From Bacillota bacterium (GTDB lineage Bacteria; Bacillota; Clostridia; Lachnospirales; Lachnospiraceae), in contig JAEYPP010000043.1 in the NCBI GenBank assembly GCA_023410575.1, positions 1 to 64,000 of the forward strand: DNA of 64,000 bases, written 5' to 3'. Position 1 is the stretch's first letter; every line of letters starts with the position of its first letter. The notes beneath the pieces are model-generated. The model saw only the letters and a list, made by a program, of their open reading frames with translations. It did not search any database and was not told where the DNA came from. The translations under genes and the position numbers were made by a program. Positions 40,714 through 49,794 of the stretch are shown here, in pieces.

Positions 40714-42512
40714 TATTCTTGTGAAGCAGATGGCTTTCTAACTTCAATACAAAGTTCATCCAGCTGCTTCTCATCAACACAATTTGGAGCGTCTGTCATT
40801 AAGCAAGAGGCATCTTTGATTTTTGGGAATGCAATCACATCACGGATAGAATCCTCTTTAGCCATTAACATAACCAAACGATCAAGGCCATATGCTAAAC
40901 CAGCATGTGGTGGAACACCATATTTAAATGCATTTAATAAGAAACCAAAACGATCATAGGCATCTTCTTTTGTGAAACCAAGCACTTCAAACATCTTTTC
41001 TTGTACATGATTCTGGAAGATACGAACAGAACCACCACCGATTTCAGTACCATTTAATACAATATCGTAAGCTTTTGCTCTTACTTTACCTGGATCGCTC
41101 TCTAAAAGTTCTAAATCTTCTTCCATTGGCATTGTAAATGGATGATGCATTGCTGTATATCTTCCTTCTTCTTCGGAGTATTCAAGCAATGGGAACTCTG
41201 TTACCCATAAGAAATTATAAGTATTTTTGTCTAATAAATTTAACTGTTTTGCGATTTCTAAACGAAGTGCACCTAATACATCAAAAACAACTTTGTCTTG
41301 ATCAGCAGCAAAGAGTAATAAGTCTCCTGGTTTACCATTCAATGCTTCTATTAAAGCTTTTAATTCTTCTTCTGTCATGAACTTAGCAAAAGAGGACTTA
41401 TAAGAACCATCCGCATTGATTGCAAGATATGCAAGGCCTTTTGCTCCATATCCTTTTGCAAATTCAACTAATGCATCAATCTTCTTACGTGGCATCTCTG
41501 CTTCACCTTCCACATTGATACCACGAACAGAACCACCTGCTGATAAGGCACCAGTAAACACAGAAAAACCACATTCCTTTACAATGTTAGATACATTCTT
41601 TAATTCGAAACCGAATCTAGTATCTGGTTTATCCGACCCGTAGCGATCCATCGCCTCGCGCCATGTCATTCTTTGGATTGGTAACTGTACATCAATTCCG
41701 ATGGATTCTTTAAACATCTTCTGTAAGAGACGTTCATTTACTGCGATTACATCATCGACGTCAACAAAGCTTAATTCCATATCGATTTGTGTAAACTCTG
41801 GTTGACGGTCTGCACGTAAATCCTCATCACGGAAACATTTTGCAAGCTGAAAATAACGATCATATCCAGAACACATTAATAACTGCTTGAATATCTGTGG
41901 AGATTGAGGAAGTGCATAAAACGAACCTGGATGTACACGACTTGGTACTAAATAATCTCTTGCACCTTCTGGTGTAGACTTACAAAGCATTGGTGTTTCA
42001 ATTTCAATAAATCCTTCTTCTGACAAGAACTGTCTTGTTATATTACAAACCTTACTACGAAGTATTAAATTACGTTGTAAATCTGGTCGTCTTAAATCAA
42101 GATAACGGTATTTTAAACGAAGTTCTTCCTTTGTCTTGGATTCTTCTTCAATTGGGAAAGGTGGTGTCTCTGCTTCGGAAAGAATACGAATTTCCTTTGC
42201 TCGGATCTCAATTGCACCAGTAGAAAGGTTCTCGTTTACTGCACCAGAACGTGCTTCAACGGTACCAACGACTGCAACTACGAACTCACTACGAAGTTTG
42301 TAAGCTTTATCAAAATTCTCGGTTCCACAATCACCTTCCTCAAAAATAATCTGTAATAATCCAGAACGATCTCTTAAATCGACAAAGATAATTCCACCTT
42401 TATTTCTACTTTTTTGAACCCAACCCATGACGGTAACGGTTTGTCCAATGTTGCTTTGATTAAGCTCTGTACATCTGTGACTTCTATGCAAGCCTTTCAT
42501 CGATTCTGCCAT
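40713..42512 (-). CDS. aspS: Aspartyl-tRNA synthetase
   Basis: 599 aa, the full bacterial-type length. An OB-fold anticodon-binding domain is at the N-terminus (VTVMGWVQKSRNKGGIIFVDLRDRSG). Class II motifs follow: motif 2 FRDEDLRADRQPEFTQIDMELSF near 215, and motif 3 in AYGLDRLVMLMA near 550. The bacterial GAD insertion lies between. Charges tRNA-Asp. Start ATG with GGAGG upstream, 12 nt after hisS. Whether it is discriminating cannot be settled by eye. Confidence 0.97.
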   Translation of the reverse strand: MAESMKGLHRSHRCTELNQSNIGQTVTVMGWVQKSRNKGGIIFVDLRDRSGLLQIIFEEGDCGTENFDKAYKLRSEFVVAVVGTVEARSGAVNENLSTGAIEIRAKEIRILSEAETPPFPIEEESKTKEELRLKYRYLDLRRPDLQRNLILRSKVCNITRQFLSEEGFIEIETPMLCKSTPEGARDYLVPSRVHPGSFYALPQSPQIFKQLLMCSGYDRYFQLAKCFRDEDLRADRQPEFTQIDMELSFVDVDDVIAVNERLLQKMFKESIGIDVQLPIQRMTWREAMDRYGSDKPDTRFGFELKNVSNIVKECGFSVFTGALSAGGSVRGINVEGEAEMPRKKIDALVEFAKGYGAKGLAYLAINADGSYKSSFAKFMTEEELKALIEALNGKPGDLLLFAADQDKVVFDVLGALRLEIAKQLNLLDKNTYNFLWVTEFPLLEYSEEEGRYTAMHHPFTMPMEEDLELLESDPGKVRAKAYDIVLNGTEIGGGSVRIFQNHVQEKMFEVLGFTKEDAYDRFGFLLNAFKYGVPPHAGLAYGLDRLVMLMAKEDSIRDVIAFPKIKDASCLMTDAPNCVDEKQLDELCIEVRKPSASQE

Positions 42513-42524
42513 GTCAACATCCTC

Positions 42525-43781
42525 CTACTTATTTAAATTTAAAATGTAATCAGCTATTTTATCAAGCTCTAATTCGACTTGTTCGCCGGTCTCCATATTT
42601 TTAACATTAGCTTTGCCATTCGCTAATTCATCTGCACCAAGAATTACTGTATTTTTAGCTCCAATTTTATTCGCATATTTCATCTGTGCCTTTACGGAAC
42701 GATCCATATAATCAGTTTCTGTAATTACACCTTCATAACGAAGCTTTGATACAAGTTGATAAGCGGCGGCCTTTGCTTCTTTTCCTAAGATACCAACATA
42801 AAGCTCAATTGCTGGCTGCGTTGGTAACTTAGTACCTTCCTTTTCAAGGAAATAGATAATACGCTCAATCCCCATGCCAAAGCCAACACTTGGAATATCT
42901 TGTTTTTCGTCAATTTCATGGACAAGTCCATCGTATCTTCCGCCACCGCAAAGTGTAAAGCCGTCCTCATTGACAAATTCAAAAACCGTCTTTGTATAGT
43001 AGTCCAAACCACGCACGATACCTGTATCAATTTCAAAAGGAATATTTAATGTATTTAATAAGCTCTTTAATTCCTCAAAATGAGTTGAACACTCCTCGTC
43101 TAAATAATCAATCGTACGAGGTGCATCTTTTACGATATCCTTGCATTTATCTTCTTTACAGTCAATCACACGAAGTGGATTCTTTAACATACGATCACGG
43201 CATGTTGGGCAAAGATTGTTTTCATGTTTTTTTAAAAAAGAAAGAAGGGCTTCATTATAGGTCTTTCGGCAATTCTTACAACCTATACTATTGATGTGTA
43301 GCTTTGCTTTCTTTAATCCAATCTCTTGAATAAAGGTTGTAATTAAAGTAATCAACTCTACTTCGGCCAAAGGACTCTTGGAGCCTACAAATTCGACACC
43401 AAACTGATGATGTTGACGTAATCTACCACTTTGTGGCTTTTCATAGCGAAACGCTGGCGTTACATAAAATAACTTTATTGGTTGACTTTCTGCATACAGA
43501 TTATTCTCAAGATACGCACGAATGGCACCTGCAGTACCTTCTGGCTTTAATGTAATACTACGATCGCCTTTATCTGTAAATGTATACATCTCCTTTTGTA
43601 CTACGTCAGTTGTTTCTCCAACACTACGTTGAAACAATACTGTATGTTCAAAAACAGGTGTTATTATCTCCTTAATGTTATACGCCTTGCAGAGCTTTCT
43701 TGCAAGCTCTTCAATTAACGTTCTTTTATACATGTCCTCCCCATACCAATCCTGGGTTCCTTTTGGACGCTGTGTGATCAT
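42525..43781 (-). CDS. hisS: Histidyl-tRNA synthetase
   Basis: 418 aa, typical. Class II motifs: RPKGTQDWYGED at the start, motif 2 FRYEKPQSGRLRQHHQFGVEF near 110, the His-specific RGLDYYTKTVFEF near 260, and motif 3 PSVGFGMGIERI near 300, with an anticodon-binding domain at the C-terminus. A CRKTYNEALL/CPTCRDR stretch has paired cysteines that may bind zinc, seen in some clostridial HisRS. 13 nt after the HD-GYP gene, in the relA operon. Confidence 0.97.
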   Translation of the reverse strand: MITQRPKGTQDWYGEDMYKRTLIEELARKLCKAYNIKEIITPVFEHTVLFQRSVGETTDVVQKEMYTFTDKGDRSITLKPEGTAGAIRAYLENNLYAESQPIKLFYVTPAFRYEKPQSGRLRQHHQFGVEFVGSKSPLAEVELITLITTFIQEIGLKKAKLHINSIGCKNCRKTYNEALLSFLKKHENNLCPTCRDRMLKNPLRVIDCKEDKCKDIVKDAPRTIDYLDEECSTHFEELKSLLNTLNIPFEIDTGIVRGLDYYTKTVFEFVNEDGFTLCGGGRYDGLVHEIDEKQDIPSVGFGMGIERIIYFLEKEGTKLPTQPAIELYVGILGKEAKAAAYQLVSKLRYEGVITETDYMDRSVKAQMKYANKIGAKNTVILGADELANGKANVKNMETGEQVELELDKIADYILNLNK

Positions 43782-43794
43782 CTTTGCTCCTCCT

Positions 43795-44436
43795 TTAAAT
43801 TGCCGATAGATTTAATTCTTTTTGATTTACTTCATAGATGTATTGTTTTATTCCATCAAATTTCTTATCATTTACCATTTCAAGAAATGCCAAGAAAATT
43901 TTCATATCAAAATTCTTCACCTCATCAATCATTAGTTCAATTGCTTGACTAATATCAAAGGCTGTTCTATAAGGACGCTCCGTAACAAGTGCGCTAAACA
44001 CATCACATGTTCTAAGTATTCTAGCACCATAAGGAATTGCATTTCCTACAAGATTATCTGGATAACCGGAACCATCAAAATTCTCATGATGATGGTAAAT
44101 GCTAGCTAAAATCTCTTGGGAGTATATATTTTTCTGAACTAATATATCATATCCTAGCTTTGGGTGCAATCTTACATACTTCATTTCTTCGATCTTTAAA
44201 GTATCATTCTTCCGCCCATATAGATATTCACCAAGACGTAATTTCCCGATATCATGCACCATACCTGCTTGCGCTAACTCATGACACCTTTTTTTAGGTA
44301 ATCCTAGCTCTCTTCCTAGCATAAATGCCAGATTGCTTACCAAAATTCCATGATTAATTGCGTCTTCGAGGTCGTAAATACATATTTTATTTAAATCATC
44401 TAACTCAATTAAATCTAATTCTTGCTCCGATATCAT
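43795..44436 (-). CDS. HD-GYP domain protein
   Basis: 213 aa, a single HD-GYP domain: AGMVHDIGKLRLGEYL (HD), HPKLGYDIL, YHHHENFDGSGYP (the GYP signature) and RILRTCDVFSALVTERPYR. HD-GYP proteins hydrolyse c-di-GMP or related cyclic dinucleotides. No receiver or sensor domain is attached. The first bases overlap the hemZ stop (44436), so it is translated with the hemZ-hisS operon. Other c-di-GMP genes lie elsewhere in the window. Confidence 0.88.
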   Translation of the reverse strand: MISEQELDLIELDDLNKICIYDLEDAINHGILVSNLAFMLGRELGLPKKRCHELAQAGMVHDIGKLRLGEYLYGRKNDTLKIEEMKYVRLHPKLGYDILVQKNIYSQEILASIYHHHENFDGSGYPDNLVGNAIPYGARILRTCDVFSALVTERPYRTAFDISQAIELMIDEVKNFDMKIFLAFLEMVNDKKFDGIKQYIYEVNQKELNLSAI

Positions 44437-45938
44437 TACAGCCTTACCCCTTCCTTAACATTTGCTAAGAAATCAACTTTACGTTGTATCATTTCATCAA
44501 TACGTCCAACATAATCAACTACGCTCTTTACATTTTCAACACGTTCTATTCTGTTTTCATCATGGAATACAAATTTTGAAGAGCCTCCTGCACCAAGCGC
44601 TAAGATTGTCTGCTTCTCTTCCATAATTAGGACATTATAGATGCCTTCTTTTCCTATGCGTGCATAGCCAACGTTTTCAAGATTCTCTGCCATGTTCTTC
44701 TGACGGTAAAGATAATAAGGTAAGTAATCATTTTCTTTTGCAAACTTTACCGCTCTTCTTTGCATTTCTTCTACATGCGTTGCTTCATATTTTTCGTAAT
44801 CAGCTGCATTCGTATTTAATCTTGCTGCACGTTTGATTGCCAAGGTATGAACTGTTAAACTATCTGGATTCATCTTTGCAATTTGATCTAGTGTATACAT
44901 AACATCATCTGGATTCTCACCAGACAGGCCAAGAATAATATCCATATTAATATTATCATGACCAATTTCTCTTGCTAGATAGAATGATTCTTCTATCTGC
45001 TTTGCTGTATGATGGCGACCAATCAAATCTAATGTTTTTTGTCTCATGGACTGTGGATTAATCGAGATTCGACTCACTCCCATATCCTTTAACACTTGTA
45101 GCTTATCTTTTGTAATACTATCTGGTCGACCAGCTTCTACTGTAATCTCTACAATTTGCTTTGTTTCAAAGTTCTTATATAGTGTATTTAATAAATACTC
45201 TAGTTGCTTTGCGCTTAAGGTTGTTGGTGTTCCACCTCCAACATAGATTGTACTGAGACGCTTATCAATAGCATGCGCTGCATATTCGATCTCTTTCGTC
45301 AAAGCATTCAAATATGGTTCAACTAAATCCTCATATCTTCCCAGAGGATAAGATGTAAAAGAACAATAATTACAAGTACTCGGGCAAAATGGAATACCAA
45401 CATAAACACTATATCCGTTCTTGTAATCCATATTGCTTAAGATTTCATGCTCTCGCCTTGCAACTGTAAGACTTAAATCAAGCTTTTCTTTCGAACAATA
45501 GTACTCGGATACCATAAACTCTCGAATTGCTTCCTCTGACTCATGATTCTCGAGACGTTCTAATACTTGTTTTGTAGGGCGAATGCCCGTAAGCGTACCC
45601 CATGGTAAACTTTTCTTCGTTGCCTCTTTAAGTACCTCATATGTTGCCCGATGTAACGCATTGCGATAAATAGAACGGGTTAAGGATTCTTCTTCATCAT
45701 GAAACTCCTTTACCCGTGAAATCTTCGGTTCCATCCCTTTATAATAACTTACTTCGAGTTGATTGCTATCAAGTACGAAGCTTATGGTTGGTGTCTTTAA
45801 TGGCTTACATGTAGAATCCTTACATGATGAAGGCTTGCTATCTTTTTCAATTATCAGTTCTTCTTTTGGGTAAAATGACTTAATTAACGGACGTATATCC
45901 TGTTCATAGTCCTCACCGTACATTTTTATTACAATCAT
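44436..45938 (-). CDS. hemZ: Coproporphyrinogen III dehydrogenase-like radical SAM protein HemZ
   Basis: 500 aa from ATG 45938 (GGAG six bases upstream); an ORF extension to 45983 overlaps the MBL gene and is rejected. The radical SAM cluster motif CPSTCNYC has Cys185, Cys189 and Cys192, preceded by the ~170-residue N-terminal region typical of HemZ. Further segments are IYVGGGTPTTL and ISINPQSMRQKTLDLIGRHHT. The HemZ group is related to oxygen-independent HemN, but the exact role in organisms without full haem synthesis is uncertain. It starts one base after the MBL-fold gene stop. Confidence 0.88.
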   Translation of the reverse strand: MIVIKMYGEDYEQDIRPLIKSFYPKEELIIEKDSKPSSCKDSTCKPLKTPTISFVLDSNQLEVSYYKGMEPKISRVKEFHDEEESLTRSIYRNALHRATYEVLKEATKKSLPWGTLTGIRPTKQVLERLENHESEEAIREFMVSEYYCSKEKLDLSLTVARREHEILSNMDYKNGYSVYVGIPFCPSTCNYCSFTSYPLGRYEDLVEPYLNALTKEIEYAAHAIDKRLSTIYVGGGTPTTLSAKQLEYLLNTLYKNFETKQIVEITVEAGRPDSITKDKLQVLKDMGVSRISINPQSMRQKTLDLIGRHHTAKQIEESFYLAREIGHDNINMDIILGLSGENPDDVMYTLDQIAKMNPDSLTVHTLAIKRAARLNTNAADYEKYEATHVEEMQRRAVKFAKENDYLPYYLYRQKNMAENLENVGYARIGKEGIYNVLIMEEKQTILALGAGGSSKFVFHDENRIERVENVKSVVDYVGRIDEMIQRKVDFLANVKEGVRL

Positions 45939-45939
45939 T

Positions 45940-46578
45940 TTATACTCCATTCCTATACGGGTTATTCCTACGTTCATATCCAATTGTTGTCTTTATCCCA
46001 TGACCTGGATATACAGCAACGTCAATAGGTAATGTTGATAACAACATTTCAATCGACTGTTCTAGTTGCATATCACTGCCTGTTGGAAAATCAGTTCTTC
46101 CATAAGACTCAAAAAATAGAGTATCTCCAGTGATTAATAGTTGACTATCCTCAATATAGTAACATACAGAACCTTTCGTATGTCCTGGGGTAGCAATTAC
46201 CTTTATAGTCGTATCAAGAAATTCAAGTGTTTCCTGATTCCTCACAAGGAAATCTGGACAAAGTGTGACACTGTGTCCAAACATAGCAGAACAATTCATA
46301 GATTCACTCATTGAAAGTTCCTTTTCTTGTTCACTCATATAGACCTTTGCATTTGTAAGACGAGCTAATTTAGCTACACCAGTAATATGATCAAAATGAC
46401 CATGTGTTAAAAGAATTGCTTCAACTATCAGATTCTTATCATTTAGATAAGCATTGATTCTATCTGCATCTTCTCCAGGATCAAATACTAATGCTCGTTT
46501 TGTATCTTCATTTGCAACAATATAGCAATTAGTTTGAATTGGCCCAACCTGAATGGTTGTTATACTTAAATTACTCAT
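45940..46578 (-). CDS. MBL-fold hydrolase, glyoxalase II-like
   Basis: 212 aa from ATG 46578 (GGGAG five bases upstream). The metal-binding motifs are THGHFDHITG, ATPGHTKGSVCYY, TGDTLFFESYGR and YPGHG, the standard pattern of the YcbL/hydroxyacylglutathione-hydrolase-like branch. The product is likely a thioester or small-metabolite hydrolase, substrate unknown. Located between relA and hemZ in one operon, a common clostridial order. Confidence 0.88.
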   Translation of the reverse strand: MSNLSITTIQVGPIQTNCYIVANEDTKRALVFDPGEDADRINAYLNDKNLIVEAILLTHGHFDHITGVAKLARLTNAKVYMSEQEKELSMSESMNCSAMFGHSVTLCPDFLVRNQETLEFLDTTIKVIATPGHTKGSVCYYIEDSQLLITGDTLFFESYGRTDFPTGSDMQLEQSIEMLLSTLPIDVAVYPGHGIKTTIGYERRNNPYRNGV

Positions 46579-46593
46579 TCTTTCTCCCACCTA

Positions 46594-48882
46594 TTAACCC
46601 GTTGTACGTTCAATGTCAAGTACACTTTCAATCGCACGCAACTTAGAAGTAATATATGCAAGTTGCTCAACTCCATTGATTTCAAACCCAACACTTATTG
46701 TTGCTGTACCTTGTTTACTTGTACGTACTGTCATCGATGTTACATCAATCTTTGCCTCTGTAAATACACGAGAGACATCGAGTAAGACACCATTTCGATT
46801 ATTTGCATAGATTTTAATTTCAGCTGTATATAATTCGCCATTTTTCTTATCTGCATTAACATTCCATTCTGCGCCAATTAATCGTGCACGGTCTTCCTCT
46901 GGAAGATTCAGAATATTGATGCAATCCGTTCTATGAACTGATACACCACGGCCTCTGGTAACAAAACCAATAATTTCATCCCCAGGAACAGGCGAACAAC
47001 ATTTACTAAAATGAACTGCAACATCATGAATACCCTGAACCACAATGCCACCTTTGGATTTAACAATCGCAGGTTTATCGAATTTTACATCTGCTATTGT
47101 TTCAAGAACCTTTTCATCGGTCATCTCCTTGCGGTTTTTCTTTATATATTCTTCCTGGAGTTTATTAATTACCTGACCTTCCTTTAATCCTCCATGTCCA
47201 ACTGCAGCATAAATTGAATCCCAATCACGGAATCCGTACTTTTTCATAACACTGCTTATAAATTCAGGTTTTAGCAAATCACTCATAACAATGCCCTTTG
47301 ACTTACAATAAGCAATTAGGAGCTCTTTACCACGAGTAATATTGTCTTCTTTTAGTTCCGTCTTAAACCACTGATTAATCTTGTTCTTTGCTTGGGTTGA
47401 CTTAACAATGTTTAGCCAATCACGGCTCGGACCTTTTGAATTCTGAGATGTAATAATCTCAATACGGTCGCCATTTTGTATTACATAATCTATCGTAACT
47501 AGTCGTCCGTTCACTCGTGCACCGACCATCTTATTACCAACAGCACTGTGAATGCTATATGCAAAGTCAATAGGATTAGAACCCGCAGGCAGGTTCTTTA
47601 CATCTCCAGTTGGTGTAAAGCAATAAACACTATCTGAAAATAAATCCAAATCATTTTTTAATAAGCTTAAAAATTCTTTATTATCAGAAAGATCACGCTG
47701 CCATTCTAAAATCTGACGAAGCCAAGTAAGCTTTGCTTCTTCTGTATCATGTGAATTCTTACCATCTTGGCCTTCTTTGTATTTCCAATGAGCAGCAATA
47801 CCATATTCTGCAGTACGATGCATCTCAAAAGTTCGAATCTGGATCTCAAAAGGCTGACCATTAGGTCCAATTAACGTTGTATGCAACGATTGATACATGT
47901 TTGGCTTTGGCATAGCTATATAATCTTTAAAACGGCCTGGAATTGGTTTATACATCTCATGGATAACACCCAACGCTGCATAACAATCCTTCACCGTATC
48001 TACGATAATACGAACAGCAAATAAATCGTAAATCTGATCCAACGTCTTATTTTGATTTACCATTTTCTTATAAATACTAAAGAAATGTTTTACTCGTCCA
48101 TCAATTTTAGCCATAATATTGGCGTCCTTAACATGAGTACCAACTTCCTCTACGATACCAGCTATAAAATCTTCTCTTTCTTCTTTTCTTGAAGCAATCT
48201 TCTCATTTAAATCCTTATATACTTCTGGCTCTAAATATTGTAATGATAAATCATCCAACTCTATCTTAATTTTCGAAATACCAAGACGTTGTGCAATTGG
48301 AGCATAGATATCCATCGTCTCTCGTGATTTTTCAATTTGTTTTACCGAAGACTGATACTGCATCGTACGCATATTATGCAAACGGTCAGCAAGCTTTATC
48401 AATATAACACGAATATCTTTCGCCATGGCTAAAAACATCTTACGAAGATTTTCTGCCTGAATTTCAACTTTATCCTTTGAATAATTTAATTGTGTCAGTT
48501 TTGTTACTCCATCGACAAGTAGAGCAACCTCATCACCAAATTCCTTTGATATTTCAGGTATCGTTAGTACCGTATCTTCCACGACATCATGAAGTATCCC
48601 TGCTACAATAGTCTCCTTATCAAGCTCTAATTCCGCAAGTATGATAGCTACGCATAGTGGATGAATAATATATGGTTCTCCTGATTTTCTCAGTTGGTCT
48701 TTATGTGCAAAATTCGCAATTTTATAAGCCTTCTCGATGATGGTTAAATCAGTGGAAGGATGATAAGCTCGAATTGTTCTAACTAAATTATGATATAGCT
48801 CGTCAGGGCTAGTAAAATCCGAAGGAACAAAACCTATTTTTTTGTCTCGTTCATAGATAACTTTCTTGTTCATTCCATCCAT
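46594..48882 (-). CDS. relA: Bifunctional (p)ppGpp synthetase/hydrolase (RelA/SpoT, Rsh)
   Basis: 762 aa. An HD hydrolase domain near 50-200 contains GILHDVVEDT. The synthetase domain near 240-370 contains KPNMYQSLHTTLIG. A TGS domain lies near 400-460 (YCFTPTGDVKNLPAGSNPIDFAYSIHS) and an ACT domain ends the protein (EIKIYANNRNGVLLDVSRVF). Both catalytic halves look intact, as in the single long Rsh of Firmicutes. The start codon follows a 29-codon small ORF by four nt, so translation may be coupled; Met4 is an alternative start. First large gene of the relA-MBL-hemZ-HD-hisS-aspS-DUF1294 operon. Confidence 0.95.
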   Translation of the reverse strand: MDGMNKKVIYERDKKIGFVPSDFTSPDELYHNLVRTIRAYHPSTDLTIIEKAYKIANFAHKDQLRKSGEPYIIHPLCVAIILAELELDKETIVAGILHDVVEDTVLTIPEISKEFGDEVALLVDGVTKLTQLNYSKDKVEIQAENLRKMFLAMAKDIRVILIKLADRLHNMRTMQYQSSVKQIEKSRETMDIYAPIAQRLGISKIKIELDDLSLQYLEPEVYKDLNEKIASRKEEREDFIAGIVEEVGTHVKDANIMAKIDGRVKHFFSIYKKMVNQNKTLDQIYDLFAVRIIVDTVKDCYAALGVIHEMYKPIPGRFKDYIAMPKPNMYQSLHTTLIGPNGQPFEIQIRTFEMHRTAEYGIAAHWKYKEGQDGKNSHDTEEAKLTWLRQILEWQRDLSDNKEFLSLLKNDLDLFSDSVYCFTPTGDVKNLPAGSNPIDFAYSIHSAVGNKMVGARVNGRLVTIDYVIQNGDRIEIITSQNSKGPSRDWLNIVKSTQAKNKINQWFKTELKEDNITRGKELLIAYCKSKGIVMSDLLKPEFISSVMKKYGFRDWDSIYAAVGHGGLKEGQVINKLQEEYIKKNRKEMTDEKVLETIADVKFDKPAIVKSKGGIVVQGIHDVAVHFSKCCSPVPGDEIIGFVTRGRGVSVHRTDCINILNLPEEDRARLIGAEWNVNADKKNGELYTAEIKIYANNRNGVLLDVSRVFTEAKIDVTSMTVRTSKQGTATISVGFEINGVEQLAYITSKLRAIESVLDIERTTG

Positions 48883-48886
48883 CGTT

Positions 48887-48976
48887 TCAGACCAATCCTT
48901 TCGTTTCGCTTAGAGTAATTTTTGATGCGTTGACATTTACTCCAGGAATCGATACGTATCGCATTCTTTTTGCCAA
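48887..48976 (-). CDS. Candidate small ORF upstream of relA
   Basis: 29 codons from TTG (48976), placed nine bases after AGGAGG: (L/M)AKRMRYVSIPGVNVNASK, ending ...ETKGLV. Its TGA ends four nt before the relA ATG, so translation would deliver ribosomes to relA, whose own Shine-Dalgarno AAAGGA lies inside this ORF. It could be a leader peptide, a remnant of an upstream gene or chance. No family recognised. Confidence 0.4.
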   Translation of the reverse strand: MAKRMRYVSIPGVNVNASKITLSETKGLV

Positions 48977-49115
48977 AATACGTGTCCTCCTAGATGATTC
49001 TATAGACCAACTCTTCACCTATAATAACATTATCTCTTTATTATAATGACTAAATCGCAAAAAATCAATCTTTTTGACATGCTACATGCTTAGTTTATAG
49101 TATTTACAAAAAAAA

Positions 49116-49155
49116 GGCATGCAAACCAATCGTAATATCAATTAGTCTGTATGCC
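49116..49155 (-). terminator. Terminator of apt
   Basis: On the minus strand GGCATACAGACTAATTG folds (with mismatches) onto CGATTGGTTTGCATGCC, followed by a T run (49115-49107). Confidence 0.75.
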
Positions 49156-49167
49156 ATCTAGTTGTGT

Positions 49168-49692
49168 TTATTTGCCTTGATATTTAATAATAGAAGCAAC
49201 ATCATACCCTTTTAGCTTATCGCGGCCTTTTAAGCCCTCTAATTCCATTAAGAATACAATCTTAACTACTACACCACCAAGTTGTTTAATCAACTTAATA
49301 ATTGCCTCAATTGTTCCTCCAGTCGCAATTAAGTCATCAATAATGACAACCTTCTGCCCTGGTTTTATTGCATCCTTGTGTATTTCAACTGTTGCAGTTC
49401 CATACTCAAGGTCATATTCCATCTCAATTGTTTCACAAGGTAATTTACCCTTCTTACGAATAGGTACAAAAGCTTTATTTAAATTATAAGCAATTGGAAC
49501 ACCAAAGATAAACCCACGGGATTCTGGTCCTACAATAACATCAATATCTAAACCTCTTAACTCTTCCATCATTGCATCAATAGACATCTTTAAACTATCC
49601 TTATCCTGAAGTACGCTTGTTACGTCGCGAAAGATAATTCCCTCCTCAGGAAAATCAGGAATACTTCTTACATACTCTTCTAGCTTTTTCAT
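49168..49692 (-). CDS. apt: Adenine phosphoribosyltransferase
   Basis: 174 aa, typical. Shows IPDFPEEGIIFRDVTSVLQD, GPESRGFIFGVPIAYNLNKAFVPIRKKGKLP and the PRPP loop VVIIDDLIATGGTIEA. Makes AMP from adenine and PRPP (purine salvage). Own promoter (49754-49782) and terminator, so separate from the relA operon downstream, although the apt-relA order is conserved in many Firmicutes. Confidence 0.97.
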   Translation of the reverse strand: MKKLEEYVRSIPDFPEEGIIFRDVTSVLQDKDSLKMSIDAMMEELRGLDIDVIVGPESRGFIFGVPIAYNLNKAFVPIRKKGKLPCETIEMEYDLEYGTATVEIHKDAIKPGQKVVIIDDLIATGGTIEAIIKLIKQLGGVVVKIVFLMELEGLKGRDKLKGYDVASIIKYQGK

Positions 49693-49753
49693 CCTATCTC
49701 TTACCTTTCTTTGTATATCTTAAAGTGAAGTGTTGTCTTGTGTTCCACACCAC

Positions 49754-49782
49754 ATTATAGCACTTAATAAATCTAATGGAAA
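49754..49782 (-). promoter_or_regulatory. Promoter of apt
   Basis: Minus strand: -35-like TTTCCA (49777-49782), 17-bp spacer, -10 TATAAT (49754-49759) with TGC extension. Confidence 0.6.
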
Positions 49783-49794
49783 GTTATTTCTTTG

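Noticed and set aside
42513..43800. T-box leader for hisS or aspS
   Set aside because: Spacers of 12-13 nt leave no room; upstream of relA there is no T-box-like sequence.
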